Shown here: positions 9,401-18,412 of the stretch, one piece after another
How the letters are laid out: the number at the start of each line of letters is the position of its first letter
How positions within the stretch are numbered: the stretch's first letter is position 1
Source of the DNA: Beroe forskalii
Lineage: Eukaryota; Ctenophora; Nuda; Beroida; Beroidae
DNA length: 64,000 bases
NCBI GenBank assembly: GCA_011033025.1
Contig: WFMF01000023.1
Location: 186,001-250,000, forward strand
Reading direction: 5' to 3'
Made by a program: the position numbers and the translations under genes
Notes under the pieces: model-generated
Told to the model about the DNA's origin: nothing
What the model saw: the letters and a program-made list of their open reading frames with translations, nothing else
Database searches by the model: none

Positions 9401-11500
9401 CACTGCATAACACACTGTAGTGTATTACACATTGTATAACACATTGTCACATCATTGTACACTAAAACAACTTACACCTCACAGATCAGTGCGAAGAGGA
9501 AGGATCAGTTAATTTACTTTGAATACGATGTGAGGGCCGACATGAACTGCCGATTCCCTAACATCTGTAAGCTCGATCATGATATCTTGCAAGTTTGCAG
9601 TACGAAATTCAGACTTTTATTTTGAAATATAAGATGAAATTTCAAATAAGATAAACTTCGAATACATAAAATGCTAATTGCTATGTCAATGGCTGACGCC
9701 TGACATGCAATGCACGAATTGACCTCTTTTGATGAGGAGTAATAATGCATTGCACTGCAATACATTGAACCACACTGTAATACTATATCACCTTAACCCC
9801 CCACCCCTTGCAGTGTCCGAAGATGATACTTACAGCGGGGAGGCGGTATCTGTTGCAGCTTCCTCCAGTGGAGAGTTCAGCATCACCATGGCGCGTACCA
9901 AGGCGGACTACGCCACAGCAGCCGACACTTCTGTAGATCTGTACCTGGGAGATTCACTCTACTTCACGGTGGGGAAAACAGTCAGATTATAATAAGGGGG
10001 GGGAGAACACCTGGGAGATTCACTCTATTTCATGGTGAGGGGAAACAGTCATATTATAAAGGGGTGGAGGGGGGGAGATGGGAAGTGAAGGAAAAATTGA
10101 TCATATTGGAATAACAATCATTTCAGTTGACCCTGGTAACGTACAATAAATCATGGAATGAAGCCACCTTATCATTTCAGTTGACCCTGACAACTTACAC
10201 TGCCGACGTGTACGGCATTTCCCCTGCTGTGATAAAAGCCTCGAGTACAGATGACGCGGATGATGACACTACTTCCTACCACTTTATAAAAGATAGGTTG
10301 GTTATTACAAGCAGCGTAATATTTCTAAAGTTCCCAATAAATGGGGTTTGGCGTTAACCAATATCAGAGTACAAGTTCACAAGGCATTAACCAATCAGAT
10401 GCATGTTCAAAAGGCATCAACCAATCAGATGCATGTTCACGAACACGGTGCCGACGCAATGTTCAAGTTCTTAATTTTCATGAGACAGCCCTTTCCTTCA
10501 GAGTTTTAATTTTGGTGCATGAAACCCTTATGTCCCTCAGCTGTTTGAAAGCAGACAACAACGAAAGAGTGGCCTTCAACCTTGTGAATCAAGCTAATCC
10601 AATGGAAGTGCACTTCTCATTACGAGCCTTTGAGTTTTCCGTGTCTGGTGTGGTCTACGTGCACGCAACTGTATCAGTTTGCTTGCAAGCGTAAGTTCGG
10701 GGACATATTAATGCCAACGCTCTGATTAAAGTTCGGGGACATTTTAATGACAACGCTCTGATTAAATTTAAACAAATATCGTTCAGGACACACTTTTCTG
10801 AATAGCAGGGTCAGTTTGAACTGCACAGTGCGTGTCTTTTTTGTGTGCGCAGCGTATTAAGTTTGCGCACGTACAGACATATTATGATTATGAATAACAT
10901 GTGACTGTCTGTGTGCCGCAAACTTACGCTGCACACAGAAAGGACGCTCAAATTCAAACTGCAGTTCGAACTGTCACTGTAGCTCTGTTATTAACTGAAA
11001 CTCAGGTGTGATCCATTGGTTGAATGCGTCTCTAAGAAGAAGAGGCGTAGAAGATCAGCCGGAGAGAAAATACCGGAGAAGTTTCGATTGGTCAGCCAGC
11101 CCTACAATATCCAAATCAATGCAAATGGTCAGTTATTTGAATATCGTTCCGTGGAATTCAAATTGGAAGCACACAAATTGGCGCGTCTATTATCATAGTT
11201 CTGTTCGAATAGGTCGTGTCGAATCAAGGGACAATACAATGGAACTTAATCATACTGAATATTTTAAATCAACTATCGAGTGGCTACCATAGTGATATAT
11301 TCAATGAAAATTGGGAAATATAAATATTAACTTTATTAGTACAACTACAAATAGCCGCAGATGCAAGCCACAATTTACAAATCTTCAAATCAATTAAATT
11401 CGAATCAATTCCAATTTCCAATATTATACTCTAAGAATTTGTCATATTTTTACCTGTTTCAGACTCTCCACATGTGGCACTGGGCTCCACTTCATCCTGA
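343..11500 (+). CDS. SRCR-EGF-ZP surface/secreted protein, copy 1 (20 exons)
   Basis: Twenty exons chain with GT-AG introns and consistent phase: 343-409, 573-917, 1174-1500, 1711-2136, 4061-4408, 4722-4857, 5607-5818, 6097-6367, 6549-6625, 6839-7046, 7675-7872, 8393-8512, 8687-8791, 8945-9171, 9485-9566, 9814-9968, 10127-10296, 10502-10690, 11006-11127, 11463-11500. Order of modules: signal peptide, seven SRCR-like, EGF-like, ZP-N, ZP-C, polybasic site, short tail. Every module boundary is a phase-1 intron, as in exon-shuffled extracellular proteins. ZP proteins polymerise outside the cell and SRCR modules bind ligands, so a matrix, gamete, mucosal or recognition role is plausible but inferred. 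Two single-base lesions relative to copy 2 (extra C in exon 11, missing C in exon 20) break the frame as written; they lie in or near C runs and could be assembly errors. No family name is assigned. Confidence 0.82.
573..917 (+). CDS. Exon 2, SRCR-like module 1 (copy 1)
   Basis: A 345-nt phase 1-1 exon between the acceptor ending at 572 and donor GTAAGT at 918. It shows the shared module plan: GLLFYKSG, an IC after IARS, a Trp-containing middle, two cysteines (AYC and ISC) and a closing LKCNG. The first SRCR cysteine position is Ser/Tyr (TVSYD) and there is no cysteine between ISC and LKC, so this is a four-cysteine version. Confidence 0.8.
1174..1500 (+). CDS. Exon 3, SRCR-like module 2 (copy 1)
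   Basis: A 327-nt phase 1-1 exon, the same length as its paralog at 17505-17831. Motifs: EEGALLF, NNIVC, YMACTELGF (matching the SRCR VVCRQLGF core), WHCGEK, GLDC, GDC and LYLICDG. It has the first SRCR cysteine but no cysteine at the usual partner position; the extra cysteine in WHC may be the new partner. Confidence 0.85.
1711..2136 (+). CDS. Exon 4, linker plus SRCR-like module 3 (copy 1)
   Basis: A 426-nt phase 1-1 exon after TTTTAG. About 40 residues of Thr/Pro/Glu-rich linker (NDQEPSE...THPTVTGAP) precede the clearest SRCR module: GLLLFRGGAVC, QVICATLGF, AWHHGY, GISC, WYNCSK, GDC and VFLTC. Six cysteines occupy the group-A-like positions. The donor GTAAGT at 2137 opens an intron filled by a minisatellite. 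Confidence 0.87.
2145..3068. repeat. 16-bp minisatellite in intron 4 of copy 1
   Basis: About 57 tandem copies of a 16-bp unit (ACTGATTCTACCTTAT, in any rotation) with common variants: A to G giving GGTTCTACC, TCTATC, CTTTTAC and CCTCATA. The array starts just after the exon 4 donor. The paralogous intron of copy 2 (18823-19519) has only one unit-like stretch (TTGATTCTAGTCT) in the same place, so the array expanded in copy 1 after the duplication. Confidence 0.95.
4061..4408 (+). CDS. Exon 5, SRCR-like module 4 (copy 1)
   Basis: A 348-nt phase 1-1 exon after ATTCCAG. Motifs: PPPFKLLDDDGEPV, TGLLIYR, HVICHDLGFEDP, AWYNFE, DIRC, YFCNYD, GFLICNG. It is a four-cysteine version: the first SRCR cysteine position reads TYFN and the penultimate cysteine is absent. 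Modules 4, 5 and 6 are each exactly 348 coding nucleotides in copy 1, which suggests serial duplication within the gene. Confidence 0.85.
4722..5818 (+). CDS. Exons 6-7, SRCR-like module 5 (copy 1)
   Basis: Two exons, 4722-4857 and 5607-5818, joined at phase 2 right after PPICR. Together they make 348 nt. Motifs: EEGLLLYKGDK, PPICR, DVSC, DWMNCTYRT, GFIVCDG. Four cysteines; the usual first and penultimate cysteines are both missing. The 749-nt intron holds a foldback element that is absent from copy 2. Confidence 0.82.
5126..5545. mobile_element. Foldback/MITE-like insertion in intron 6 of copy 1
   Basis: The left part contains GTGTTATCGAAAATTATCAC facing GACAATTTTTGATAACACAC, a strong inverted repeat around a GAGGCGTCAGCCGAG core. 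A related TCGATAATTATCACACCC near 5489-5510 resembles the left end in reverse. The paralogous intron in copy 2 (20442-20723) is shorter and lacks it, so it arrived, or was lost, after duplication. No coding sequence. Ends are approximate. Confidence 0.55.
5822..6010. repeat. Triplicated about 64-bp block in intron 7 of copy 1
   Basis: Three successive copies of a block beginning GCATTAATATGGCATTGG and ending CACCCCCATTGG lie just after the exon 7 donor. Copy 2 has a single copy at about 20939-21000, so this is another copy-1-specific tandem expansion. Confidence 0.85.
6097..6625 (+). CDS. Exons 8-9, SRCR-like module 6 (copy 1)
   Basis: Exons 6097-6367 and 6549-6625, joined at phase 2 (HFR|TWYN), total 348 nt. 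Motifs: RGLLVYQ, ITLCYSLGF, LYC, WYNCSYN, GFIVCNG. Four cysteines. The intron (6368-6548, 181 nt) splits the module near its C-terminal cysteines, a different place from the introns of modules 5 and 7, and is precisely missing in copy 2 (21311-21657). Confidence 0.83.
6752..6830. mobile_element. Remnant of foldback family 1 beside the exon 10 acceptor
   Basis: GGCGTAAAGACATATAAATAACATGTCATTACGCC-type sequence followed by GAAGTTCGAACTGCCCCTG matches the loop and right end of foldback family 1 (compare 158-272 and 38902-39036). It abuts the polypyrimidine/acceptor of exon 10 in copy 1 (exon starts at 6839). Confidence 0.55.
6839..7872 (+). CDS. Exons 10-11, SRCR-like module 7 (copy 1, single-base lesion)
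   Basis: Exons 6839-7046 and 7675-7872 join at phase 2 (PLK|PWFEYG). Motifs: RRSLLLYRGVPVC, ILAICKKLGLEEP, then RCPEGVDAEWQDC, ETIPSC and LMLSCH. Six cysteines are present at the group-A positions. Exon 11 has a five-C run near 7763-7767 where copy 2 is one base shorter; as written the frame is lost before RCPEGV and stops at about 7830. Either a true frameshift or a consensus error. Confidence 0.75.
7380..7680. repeat. Tandem copies of the exon 11 3' splice-site region
   Basis: Several imperfect repeats of TTTAATCCACATTTATAATC / ATTATATCCACAGAACC end in candidate acceptors whose AG falls at 7389, 7438, 7487, 7638 and 7674 (the last is the one used in the model). Each repeat also copies the first bases of exon 11 (ACCxxGGTxTGAA). 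Copy 2 has only one such region before 24378. Confidence 0.75.
8393..8512 (+). CDS. Exon 12, EGF-like module (copy 1)
   Basis: A 120-nt phase 1-1 exon (same length in copy 2). Six cysteines in the EGF-like order: DCRNC, ERC, KCIC and GTCA, with the C-x-C pair before the last cysteine. There is no obvious calcium-binding signature. EGF modules commonly sit just before ZP domains (as in uromodulin), which fits the position here. Confidence 0.8.
8687..9566 (+). CDS. Exons 13-15, ZP-N subdomain (copy 1)
   Basis: Exons 8687-8791, 8945-9171 and 9485-9566. Exactly four cysteines appear in the ZP-N pattern: TTCELGNF, PDCERQ, ESCNP and MNCRFP; the family pairs them C1-C4 and C2-C3. ZP-N drives polymerisation of ZP proteins. 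The intron after exon 14 is packed with CACTGT-type low-complexity repeats. Confidence 0.78.
9184..9450. repeat. Low-complexity CACTGT-rich tract, intron 14 of copy 1
   Basis: Irregular tandem CACACTGTCACACTGT and ATAACACACTGT units fill most of the intron. The paralogous tract in copy 2 (about 25975-26112) is shorter, so the repeat number differs between the copies. Confidence 0.85.
9814..10690 (+). CDS. Exons 16-18, ZP-C subdomain (copy 1)
   Basis: Exons 9814-9968, 10127-10296 and 10502-10690. Motifs: FSITMARTKADY, DLYLGDSLYF (the ZP-C L-G-D-x-L-Y strand), YHFIKD, SLSC, and VYVHATVSVC, the usual last strands of ZP-C. Two acceptors 54 nt apart (exon starts 10127 or 10181) both keep the frame. 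The donor AG|GTTGGT at 10297 is weak but required by phase and is the same in copy 2. The typical Cys-x-ATP and DGC cysteines are absent here (DVYGISP and KDR). Confidence 0.75.
10127..10180 (+). promoter_or_regulatory. Duplicated in-frame 3' splice site (54 nt), copy 1
   Basis: TCATTTCAG|TTGACCCTG occurs twice, exactly 54 nt apart, so splicing to either acceptor adds or omits 18 residues without changing frame. The intervening 18 codons contain no stop (LTLVTYNKSWNEATLSFQ). The same arrangement is in copy 2 at 37681-37734. Confidence 0.65.
10808..10980. mobile_element. Foldback family 1 element, intron 18 of copy 1
   Basis: Left end TCAGTTTGAACTGCA faces right end AAACTGCAGTTCGAACTGTC; inner arms are GTGTGCGCAGCGTA / TTACGCTGCACACAG. 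No ORF. It has no counterpart in the matching intron of copy 2, so it inserted after the gene duplication. Confidence 0.75.
11006..11127 (+). CDS. Exon 19, end of ZP-C and furin-type site (copy 1)
   Basis: A 122-nt exon with CDPLVEC, the closing ZP-C cysteines, then KKKRRRRSAG, a consensus furin cleavage site, then FRLVSQPYNIQI, fitting the external hydrophobic patch that ZP proteins lose on maturation. Copy 2 has ten more codons, mostly Glu/Asp, just after this site. Confidence 0.78.
11463..11500 (+). CDS. Exon 20, C-terminal tail (copy 1)
   Basis: After the acceptor at 11461-11462 the exon reads DSPHVALGSTSS and stops at 11498-11500. In copy 2 one extra C keeps the frame open into a hydrophobic tail (STSILILTMVTLLLPW). 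If copy 1 is correct it would be a secreted form without a membrane anchor; if the missing C is an error it matches copy 2. Confidence 0.55.
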
Positions 11501-11668
11501 TCCTTGCCATGGTAACACTGCTGTTACCATGGTAACACTGCTGTTGCCATGGTTACACACCACCCTCAGCCTTGGACTATCACTCATCCTATCAGGGTGT
11601 AATCATGTCAGATAATGATCTCTGGTTAATCAGTTCCCATGATGAATCCCTACATTCCCTATAAAATT

Positions 11669-11739
11669 TGCCAGACGTTGTCAGGCCCATATTCTAAATC
11701 AAAGAAATTTATTTGATGGAGGCCAGGCAACATCTGGCA
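11669..11739. mobile_element. Small foldback family 2 element downstream of copy 1
   Basis: TGCCAGACGTTGTC.. and ..GGCAACATCTGGCA form an inverted repeat about 70 bp overall. The orthologous position in copy 2 (39305-39380) has the same element, so it predates the duplication; a third copy is at 37568-37655. Confidence 0.65.
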
Positions 11740-12184
11740 TCGTAAATAGAATAGACAGATGATTTGATTTGCCTCTTGAAATCAGATTTGGATATCATTT
11801 AACTTTTGGGAAGTAGAATAGGCTTGAATAGTTCATAGTTAACTTCATACTTCAGATGTCAATTTAAATTTTAAATTTTAAATTTAATTAAGGAGTTGAT
11901 TCAAGAACTGACACATCATTCGGAATAGAGAGTATTATAAATGAAATGAAACTGAATTGATTTATTCATATAATTAAAAAACAAACAAAAAAACAAAACA
12001 AACAAAAACAAACAATCAATAAAAGAAGGACTTGGTTTTATTTAGTTTTTAATTTAATTTTCCCTACAGTACGCTGTAGTCCTCAAGAAAGTTCGTATTG
12101 ATTTGAAGCAATAAATTAAAAACTGTTAATTCATTACATGGAAAAGTGACTAAAATTAACTGTTGTCATAAACTAACAGCGCTG

Positions 12185-13832
12185 TCATAAATTTCGCATA
12201 TACATACTTAAAAGATCCTCCGTTGTGAGGTGGGAGATGGAATAGGGGAAAATGTTGACTCGTGAGTGTTTCAGAGTCGTGCCGTACTGTGTGCCAATAC
12301 TGTAGCACGAGGCGTCATGTTTCGCAATGCCCTGTACGTAGAATCTCCTACGAGTCTCAAATTTCAAGACTTAAGTATTCAATTTTTAAAGAATTGAGAT
12401 TCGATTTATTCACTTTTATACATTACAAAATATTAAACCACACAAACGCAGCTGTGGGGGTAATGGGCGTTGCGCCCCCCCCCCCTCCAAATACCAATAA
12501 AATATTAAGAATAAAATATGATAATCCACTTGAACGGACAACACCGTATGTGATAAAGCTCACCTCAACAAGTCGGAGGAATATCCTTTGAGCAGGGTGG
12601 CTGGCGTGATCCTCAACCTTCCCACAATCCAGCGTAGTATCAGCCAGCACCTGCCTATCAGCCTCAGTCAGCTGCAACAACTCCTCAACAAACGCCATGT
12701 TGTCTCTGATATGAAGCGTAGCAGTTCCCGTCGAGTCGCAGATACTCAACTTACACGAGATGTGGTCCAGTGTTCTGATTTTCAGACTGAGAATGCAATC
12801 AACGGACACGATTACTCCCACCAGACCAGTACGAGATTCCATCTGTACTTCGTAGAGTGTGGTAGCTTCATTAGGTGAGGGTATGGGGGATCGGGACTTG
12901 GGAAGGGAGAGGAGAATGATGCGTGTTAGTTTGGTGGCCTTAATGAACCGCCGGTTCTGTTTAAGTGTTTTCACCTGGAGGTGCGAGAGGATGACTTCTG
13001 CACCTGGGATGATTAATTTGGGGAGGGCCTTAAACGCTGGACTGAATCCGATGTTTTCAACTTCATTATTACCGTCAACACACGCAACTAGCCCTGACGT
13101 TTCGAAAGATGACGTTGAGACAACAACACACTGGATACGAGCATAGGAGGACTGGTTAGGGAGACTATCCGGATTCTTCATGACTGAGAAGGGAATGATT
13201 CTCCCAAAATCTGCCTGGTAATGTGGACTCCGCATGATATCAGCCATATTACCACTCTCGGTGAAAGAAACATGGCCAACTTCCGAAGGACTCAAGTCCA
13301 AGAGTACTGGCCTCCCTCTCTCGAGGGATATTGCTGACTCGAGCTCAACATGGTAGAATCTACCCGGGACAACGTACAAAAACCACGCAGATTCTATGTT
13401 GTGAATGGTAACTTTAATTGCCTCACTCAAACTAGCGTGACTTAACAGAGCTTCGACCTGGAATGCATCCTGTTTCGTGAAATTACCCTTTTCTCTGACG
13501 AACATCCAAAAATCTGACACACATCCGTCACTCGGTCGTAACTTCTTATTTACAGGTGGTGACTCTTCCGAACTCTGGTCTTCCTCCTGCAGAACTTTCT
13601 CCAAGTTGGAACTTGACACAGGTAAACAGCCATTGAGGAGGAGCTCTGTTACTGTTACCCGGTATACAGTCCACGGTTCAATGATCAAATCTCCGAATAT
13701 CACAACTTCGATAGAGTCCTGGGAATCATAGAAAACGGGTTTTGAGGAGGAAGGGAAGAAATGACCAGTAACGGTTCCTCGCTGTACTAACTTCAACTGG
13801 GAGATGTTAACAAGTTCCATCATGCCATGGAG
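12185..13832 (-). CDS. OB-fold protein, CTC1-like C-terminal part (5' end not found)
   Basis: A main exon spans 13832-12564 (423 codons, open throughout) and begins after a good acceptor (TTACCTCAG), so at least one 5' exon is missing from view. A donor GAG|GTGAGC at 12563 and a phase-0 last exon 12355-12185 (TRRRFYVQGIAKHD... ending MRNL) complete the 3' end. The segment LSICDSTGTATLHI, followed by VEELLQLTEADRQVL, looks like an OB-fold strand pair with the acidic D-x-T-G-x-A turn and recalls the C-terminal OB-fold of CTC1, the large subunit of the telomeric CST complex. That assignment is from remembered family pattern only. The gene converges on copy 1; an AATAAA on the - strand lies near 12035-12042. 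The intron-proximal poly-C (12475-12487) is non-coding. Confidence 0.6.
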
Positions 13833-15734
13833 CTGAGGTAAGGGGAAGTTAAAAGAAAGGTAATTAAATTATAGACTGTACAGGGATTAGATTGAACACA
13901 ATTAGAAGAAGTGACAATATTTCATTAGGACAAGCGTTGAAGCATAGAAAGACGACAAAAACTCCAAGGTTCCAAAAATTAAAATCATTGATGCAGTGTT
14001 GATCTAGATACAGTCATACAGATAAATGAAATCAATGTTTATTTCATGACAATACCATATAAATGAGCAAATAAAACAAGTTAACAAACAATATTTTATT
14101 GTAAAACCAAGAATATAATTTTCCCACATCAAAACTACTACAACTAACACAATCAATTATATCATATCAAAATAACTTAAATGTTTATAGTTATCGAACA
14201 TCGACAAATTTGAAATACGCATCAGTCAAATACGTGAGAAAGCTCCCATTCTACTACAACACTATTTTATGCTGCTCAGATAACACAGTCAACGGCCACA
14301 GCTCACTTTAAAATGAAAACTTGATCGAGGATTGCTCATGGCGACTATTGATATTCAACCAAATGCAATGTTCTTCCTGGGCGTCGAAATTTGTGATTCT
14401 ATAATCAACTATGCCAACTTGAAGATAAAACGAAGGATTATAACTAGCCAAGATTGAAGATTCAGATATCAGGATATCGTTAATTCATGAGATACCGGTC
14501 CACCCTTGGTTTGGGCAAGCTCATATTTTCAGTTGCCTTCATTCCACAACTATAAATAGCTCACAACTATCACAATTCTCAAGAAGAGACCTATTTTAGA
14601 CCTGAATCATGTCGTGTTTGTACGTGGCATGAAGACTCCTGGTAATTGACAGTGGATTAGTATTGTTTATACGATTTAACTTAATCACTTGTTCAGTTCG
14701 CCCCCAATTCTTTTGGATATCGAAATGAAGATACCCCCAACATGATGGTATCTCTATATTTGACGTAATAAATCAAGTTACCAGCTCCATAGCATCTAAC
14801 CTTGTTTAACCCCCTTCCCGAGGACTATTCGAAGCTGCTTTCACATGTTTGTTTGTCTATTTAGTTCAAAAAATTGACAAAATACCAAAATGTTTGTCAC
14901 TGCGCTGCTAGTCCTATTTCGCATTAACTATTTCTCGTCAATCACCGTTTATCAAAGCATACGTGTTTTGTTTTCAAGTTTTCAGTTGGATTGTAAAGGT
15001 TTAATTGGCGTACACCTTAGGAGGTGTATTTATGTGGAGAAAAATTTTGGTGTTTATAAATTTGGTAGCCCGTGCAATTTGGAGATCTTTCTCAAATTAT
15101 TACTTTAGTTAACACATGATAATGGCGTCATTTCGAACTGTCATGGTGTGAAAAATGGGGATTATCCCGAAAAATCTCCAAATCACAACCTTGAAAGATG
15201 CACCTAAGGGAATAAATATCACGTGATCACCGTATCTGGAGGGCAGCAACTGAAGTAAAAACTGACTTTAAACTTTCAGAACACATTGTGAGAGGCACTA
15301 AATTCAATGAGAGATTCAAGTTTATCCGCGCTTCAGTTACTACCCCAAACAAGTATCTAAGCTTGAAATTTATTCGATACATAAAGACATAAGATTACAA
15401 ATCTGGAACAGATCAAATAATTTAATTAGAAGTATTGATCAAAACCACCAACCTCAGTAGATTCGAATCTCCAGAGCATGAGCCATTTCATGATTACTTC
15501 TTTGTTATCTCAATCTGTAACTGGCAACATGCCAGCTATTGCTACAGGACGTTCAACGTGCCTAGTCAGACTCTGAAATTGGCAAATTATCTAATTATGA
15601 AATAAACTAAAAAGTAAAGCAGACTTAAGTATGTAAAACAAAAAGTTTCACGAAAATCGCAGGATATAAATCACTCACACGATTACGTAGTACCTAATTT
15701 ACGTATTAATTATAGTTATAGTTTCGCAAAACTT
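13833..15734. other. Intergenic stretch, no gene recognised
   Basis: AT-rich DNA between the OB-fold gene and the flank of copy 2. Missing 5' exons of the OB-fold gene would be expected on the - strand here or further on, but I see no convincing one. A 72-codon + strand reading frame at 14890-15108 lacks any family feature. Confidence 0.6.
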
Positions 15735-16186
15735 ATTGTTATGCGTATTCGTATTGAAACGGGAACCGTCGTACCTTTGATTGAAAACGCCAATGAAAGG
15801 ACCACGTACCCACTACGTATCGAAAAACGTTTTATGCATGAATTGGCATGTCCGGTAACACATATAGGACCACAGGGATTGATAATTCTGTCTTTATCTA
15901 TCCCTGCATCAATTGATGCATGTGCACATATATATATAGCAGAAACCCAAAAGATTCTCAACACCAGTTTTAACATGCCAGTTGAGGCACTTTCCATGGT
16001 ACGATTTTCATAAAACTTGATCATTATACCGTGCACTGTGATGACCTCAAGTGAACTGCCAATTTTTATCAACAGCTCATATTTTTATCCCGTTTTTATG
16101 GGAAATTTCGCAACTAAGTCCTATGCACTTCTACTTTGGATAATATGATACTATCATGGCAGAACAATGCTGGTGAATTGAGAGCC
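15735..16186. other. Upstream flank of copy 2, paralogous to 1-342
   Basis: Short blocks such as GGCATGT-CGGTAAC, ATATAGGA-CACAG and GATTGATAATTCTGT match the upstream flank of copy 1, marking the left side of the duplicated unit. Indels are not multiples of three, arguing against the overlapping 90-codon reading frame being a gene. Probable promoter/5' UTR of copy 2, but no core element is clear. Confidence 0.55.
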
Positions 16187-16253
16187 ATGATTTTAGTTGG
16201 ATGGGCCTTCCTACTCCTTGTGGCAGACGCACACGCAGATTACATAACCGACT
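16187..16253 (+). CDS. Exon 1, signal peptide (copy 2)
   Basis: The ATG at 16187 gives the same leader as copy 1 with only silent or near-silent changes; donor GTGAGT at 16254, phase 1. High conservation of a short leader supports real translation at least until recently. Confidence 0.82.
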
Positions 16254-16525
16254 GTGAGTTAACCAATTTTAGTTTCTTCATATATGCCTCTTTTAGCCAA
16301 TCAGGGCATAGGATTTGCTTATTAGACTCATTGTAACTCATAGTTCATTGATTATGTACCTCAATCAATAGCCTTTTAGACACTACAGGTCTAATAAGAC
16401 GTGTCAAAGACACAACAGGTCTATTACTTTCAAAAACTCCAAACGGTGCAGGTCACATATTGGTGCACCCAACAAAGTAGCACAGGAAATAAAGCAACTG
16501 TGGCTAACATACTTGTTTCTCGCAG

Positions 16526-16890
16526 TTTCGCAGTTTGAACTGGTGGATGCCTCAGGATTTCCAGTTTCTGAAAACCAAGCTTGGACTTTGAACTGCTGGA
16601 TTTACAAAACCAAGGGACTGGCACAGGGCGGTACAGTTACTACCAGTGGGGAATGTCACGAATAGCCAGGCGTATTTGTGAAGCGTTAGACTTACACCCT
16701 GGTCCCTTCAATCCAACATGGTCCAAACATGGTGTAGCAAAAGAAGAAGCCACAGACTGGACTCCAGTACAAGAGGGGAAAACTGAGAATTGGAAATACG
16801 CGTATTGTAGTACATATTTTTGCTACATAACGCCACAAGACCCTGAACGGCCACTTTCACACTTGTATGACGTGATCCTGACATGCAATG
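16526..16890 (+). CDS. Exon 2, SRCR-like module 1 (copy 2, frame-broken)
   Basis: The first part reads FELVDASGFPVSENQ in the frame set by exon 1, but the conserved remainder (RYSYYQWGMSRIARRIC ... VILTCNG) is in another frame. The exon is 365 nt against 345 in copy 1. TTTGAACTG-TGGAT occurs at 16534 and again at 16587, so an internal partial duplication may explain the shift. Confidence 0.65.
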
Positions 16891-17504
16891 GTAAGTCTCC
16901 TGACACGTTTTCCACAGCAAATCCCATATATAATTACATGAAATCAGTAGATTCCATGTCCTCTGGATTTCTCTTGAATGTAGCCATCTTGGGCTTGTGG
17001 CAGAAAGCCGTTCAAGACTGGTGCCCCCGTGGGAGCCTGGCTTTATTCCTGGCACCTCAATTCACATGTATGGGACTGCACGTAGTTCCCCTAAGTTTTA
17101 GAAAGCCCCCCCCCCCCCAGAAAAGACTCTTCAGAAGGTTTTACTTGCTTACTTCCATTTCAACAGCTGTAACAGCCAATGACAGGAATCGAAGAATTCA
17201 AGTGTTTGATGCCAGTGCCTTAAGCATCAAAATGGAGTTTGCAGTTGAGTTCAGTTATTAAACAGAAATCATCTTGAAATTTGGGCTCTGATAATAATTT
17301 GCTTTTGGCAAAAGCAAGTTTTGCAACTTTAGGCTCCCCTTTATTTTCCTGTACGCTTCGCTGAGTGAACCGTGTGGCTGCATAGGCAAGAGATCTTTCA
17401 CTCTTAGCTAATTGGGAATGGCAGGGAATCGAACTCGCGAGCAAGACTTCATACCATCTGTCTATTGGCTGTATTCTCCAGGTAGTGTAATGTCTTCGTT
17501 TCAG

Positions 17505-17831
17505 TTGAAAACCTATTCACACGAGTAGGCAGAAATAGTGAACAAGTAACAGCTAAAAACGAAGAAGGGGCACTGCTATTCAAGGGGAACAACATAGTGT
17601 GCTCTGGTTTCTTTGGTTATAATGAGGCGTACATGGCCTGTACTGAGTTGGGATTCACAGATCTTGACATCATGGCCTGGCACTGCGGTAAAAAATACAG
17701 GACTAACGAACTTTATACAATGACTGGTCTAGATTGTCCGACCCATGTCACCTTTGCGGACTGTACATACTCGTTATACTTTGATGATCAAACGTTAGCA
17801 GGTGCAGACGTTCTGTATCTAATCTGTGATG
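17505..17831 (+). CDS. Exon 3, SRCR-like module 2 (copy 2)
   Basis: Intact 327-nt phase 1-1 exon. Same features as copy 1: NNIVC, YMACTELGF, WHCGKK, GLDC, ADC, LYLICDG. Both the first SRCR cysteine and the unusual WHC cysteine are kept, consistent with their forming a pair. Confidence 0.82.
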
Positions 17832-18412
17832 GTAAGTGGATAATCAATTCACTTCGGACTTCGGTTATACCGTCTTAAATAATCCAAATTATCATCAAGA
17901 AGTGAGCCCAAGACTTCACTAATGGTATTCAGTCATTTCGCCTTGAACTGGACTAATGGCCTTATTCTGCAGTAGCTAATAAGCGGGGGGTTTGAAATAA
18001 GTTTACCGGGGTGGGGGATTTGAGAATTTCCCGCTAATGGGGGTTTCGGGTATTCCAAATACGTGGGTGGACTGGATTTCTGATAAAACGAATTTTTTCC
18101 TTAATTGTTTTTGTCCATGAAGTGATGGAAATTTCTTTAATTTATGCTAGTCAGACCATCGCTAAGCCAAGTTTACAAACTTGTTACCAAAAAATATAGA
18201 GAAAAGAACAAAAAATTACTATGTCTGAGTAAGTTTTGCAGTAAATTTGATAAGAATTTTAAAAATTACTTAAACGGGGAAGGTTCTTTTTTAAAGTGTA
18301 CCTGGCCTGGACATTTTCCTTGAAAATTGCTATCGTCTCCCCCTGCTTATTAGCTTCTGCAGAGTACACTGGTTAGGGTCAGGAGAGAGAGATAAATTGA
18401 ATTTTGTGTGAG

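Noticed and set aside
9058-9420. His/Cys/Leu-rich extension of exon 14 (LSHCHTLSHC-type)
   Set aside because: It lies past a good donor at 9172 and simply translates the CACTGT repeat in the intron.
15716-16072. Overlapping reading frames of 118 (-) and 90 (+) codons upstream of copy 2
   Set aside because: The paralogous region upstream of copy 1 has indels that are not multiples of three and no matching frame on either strand.
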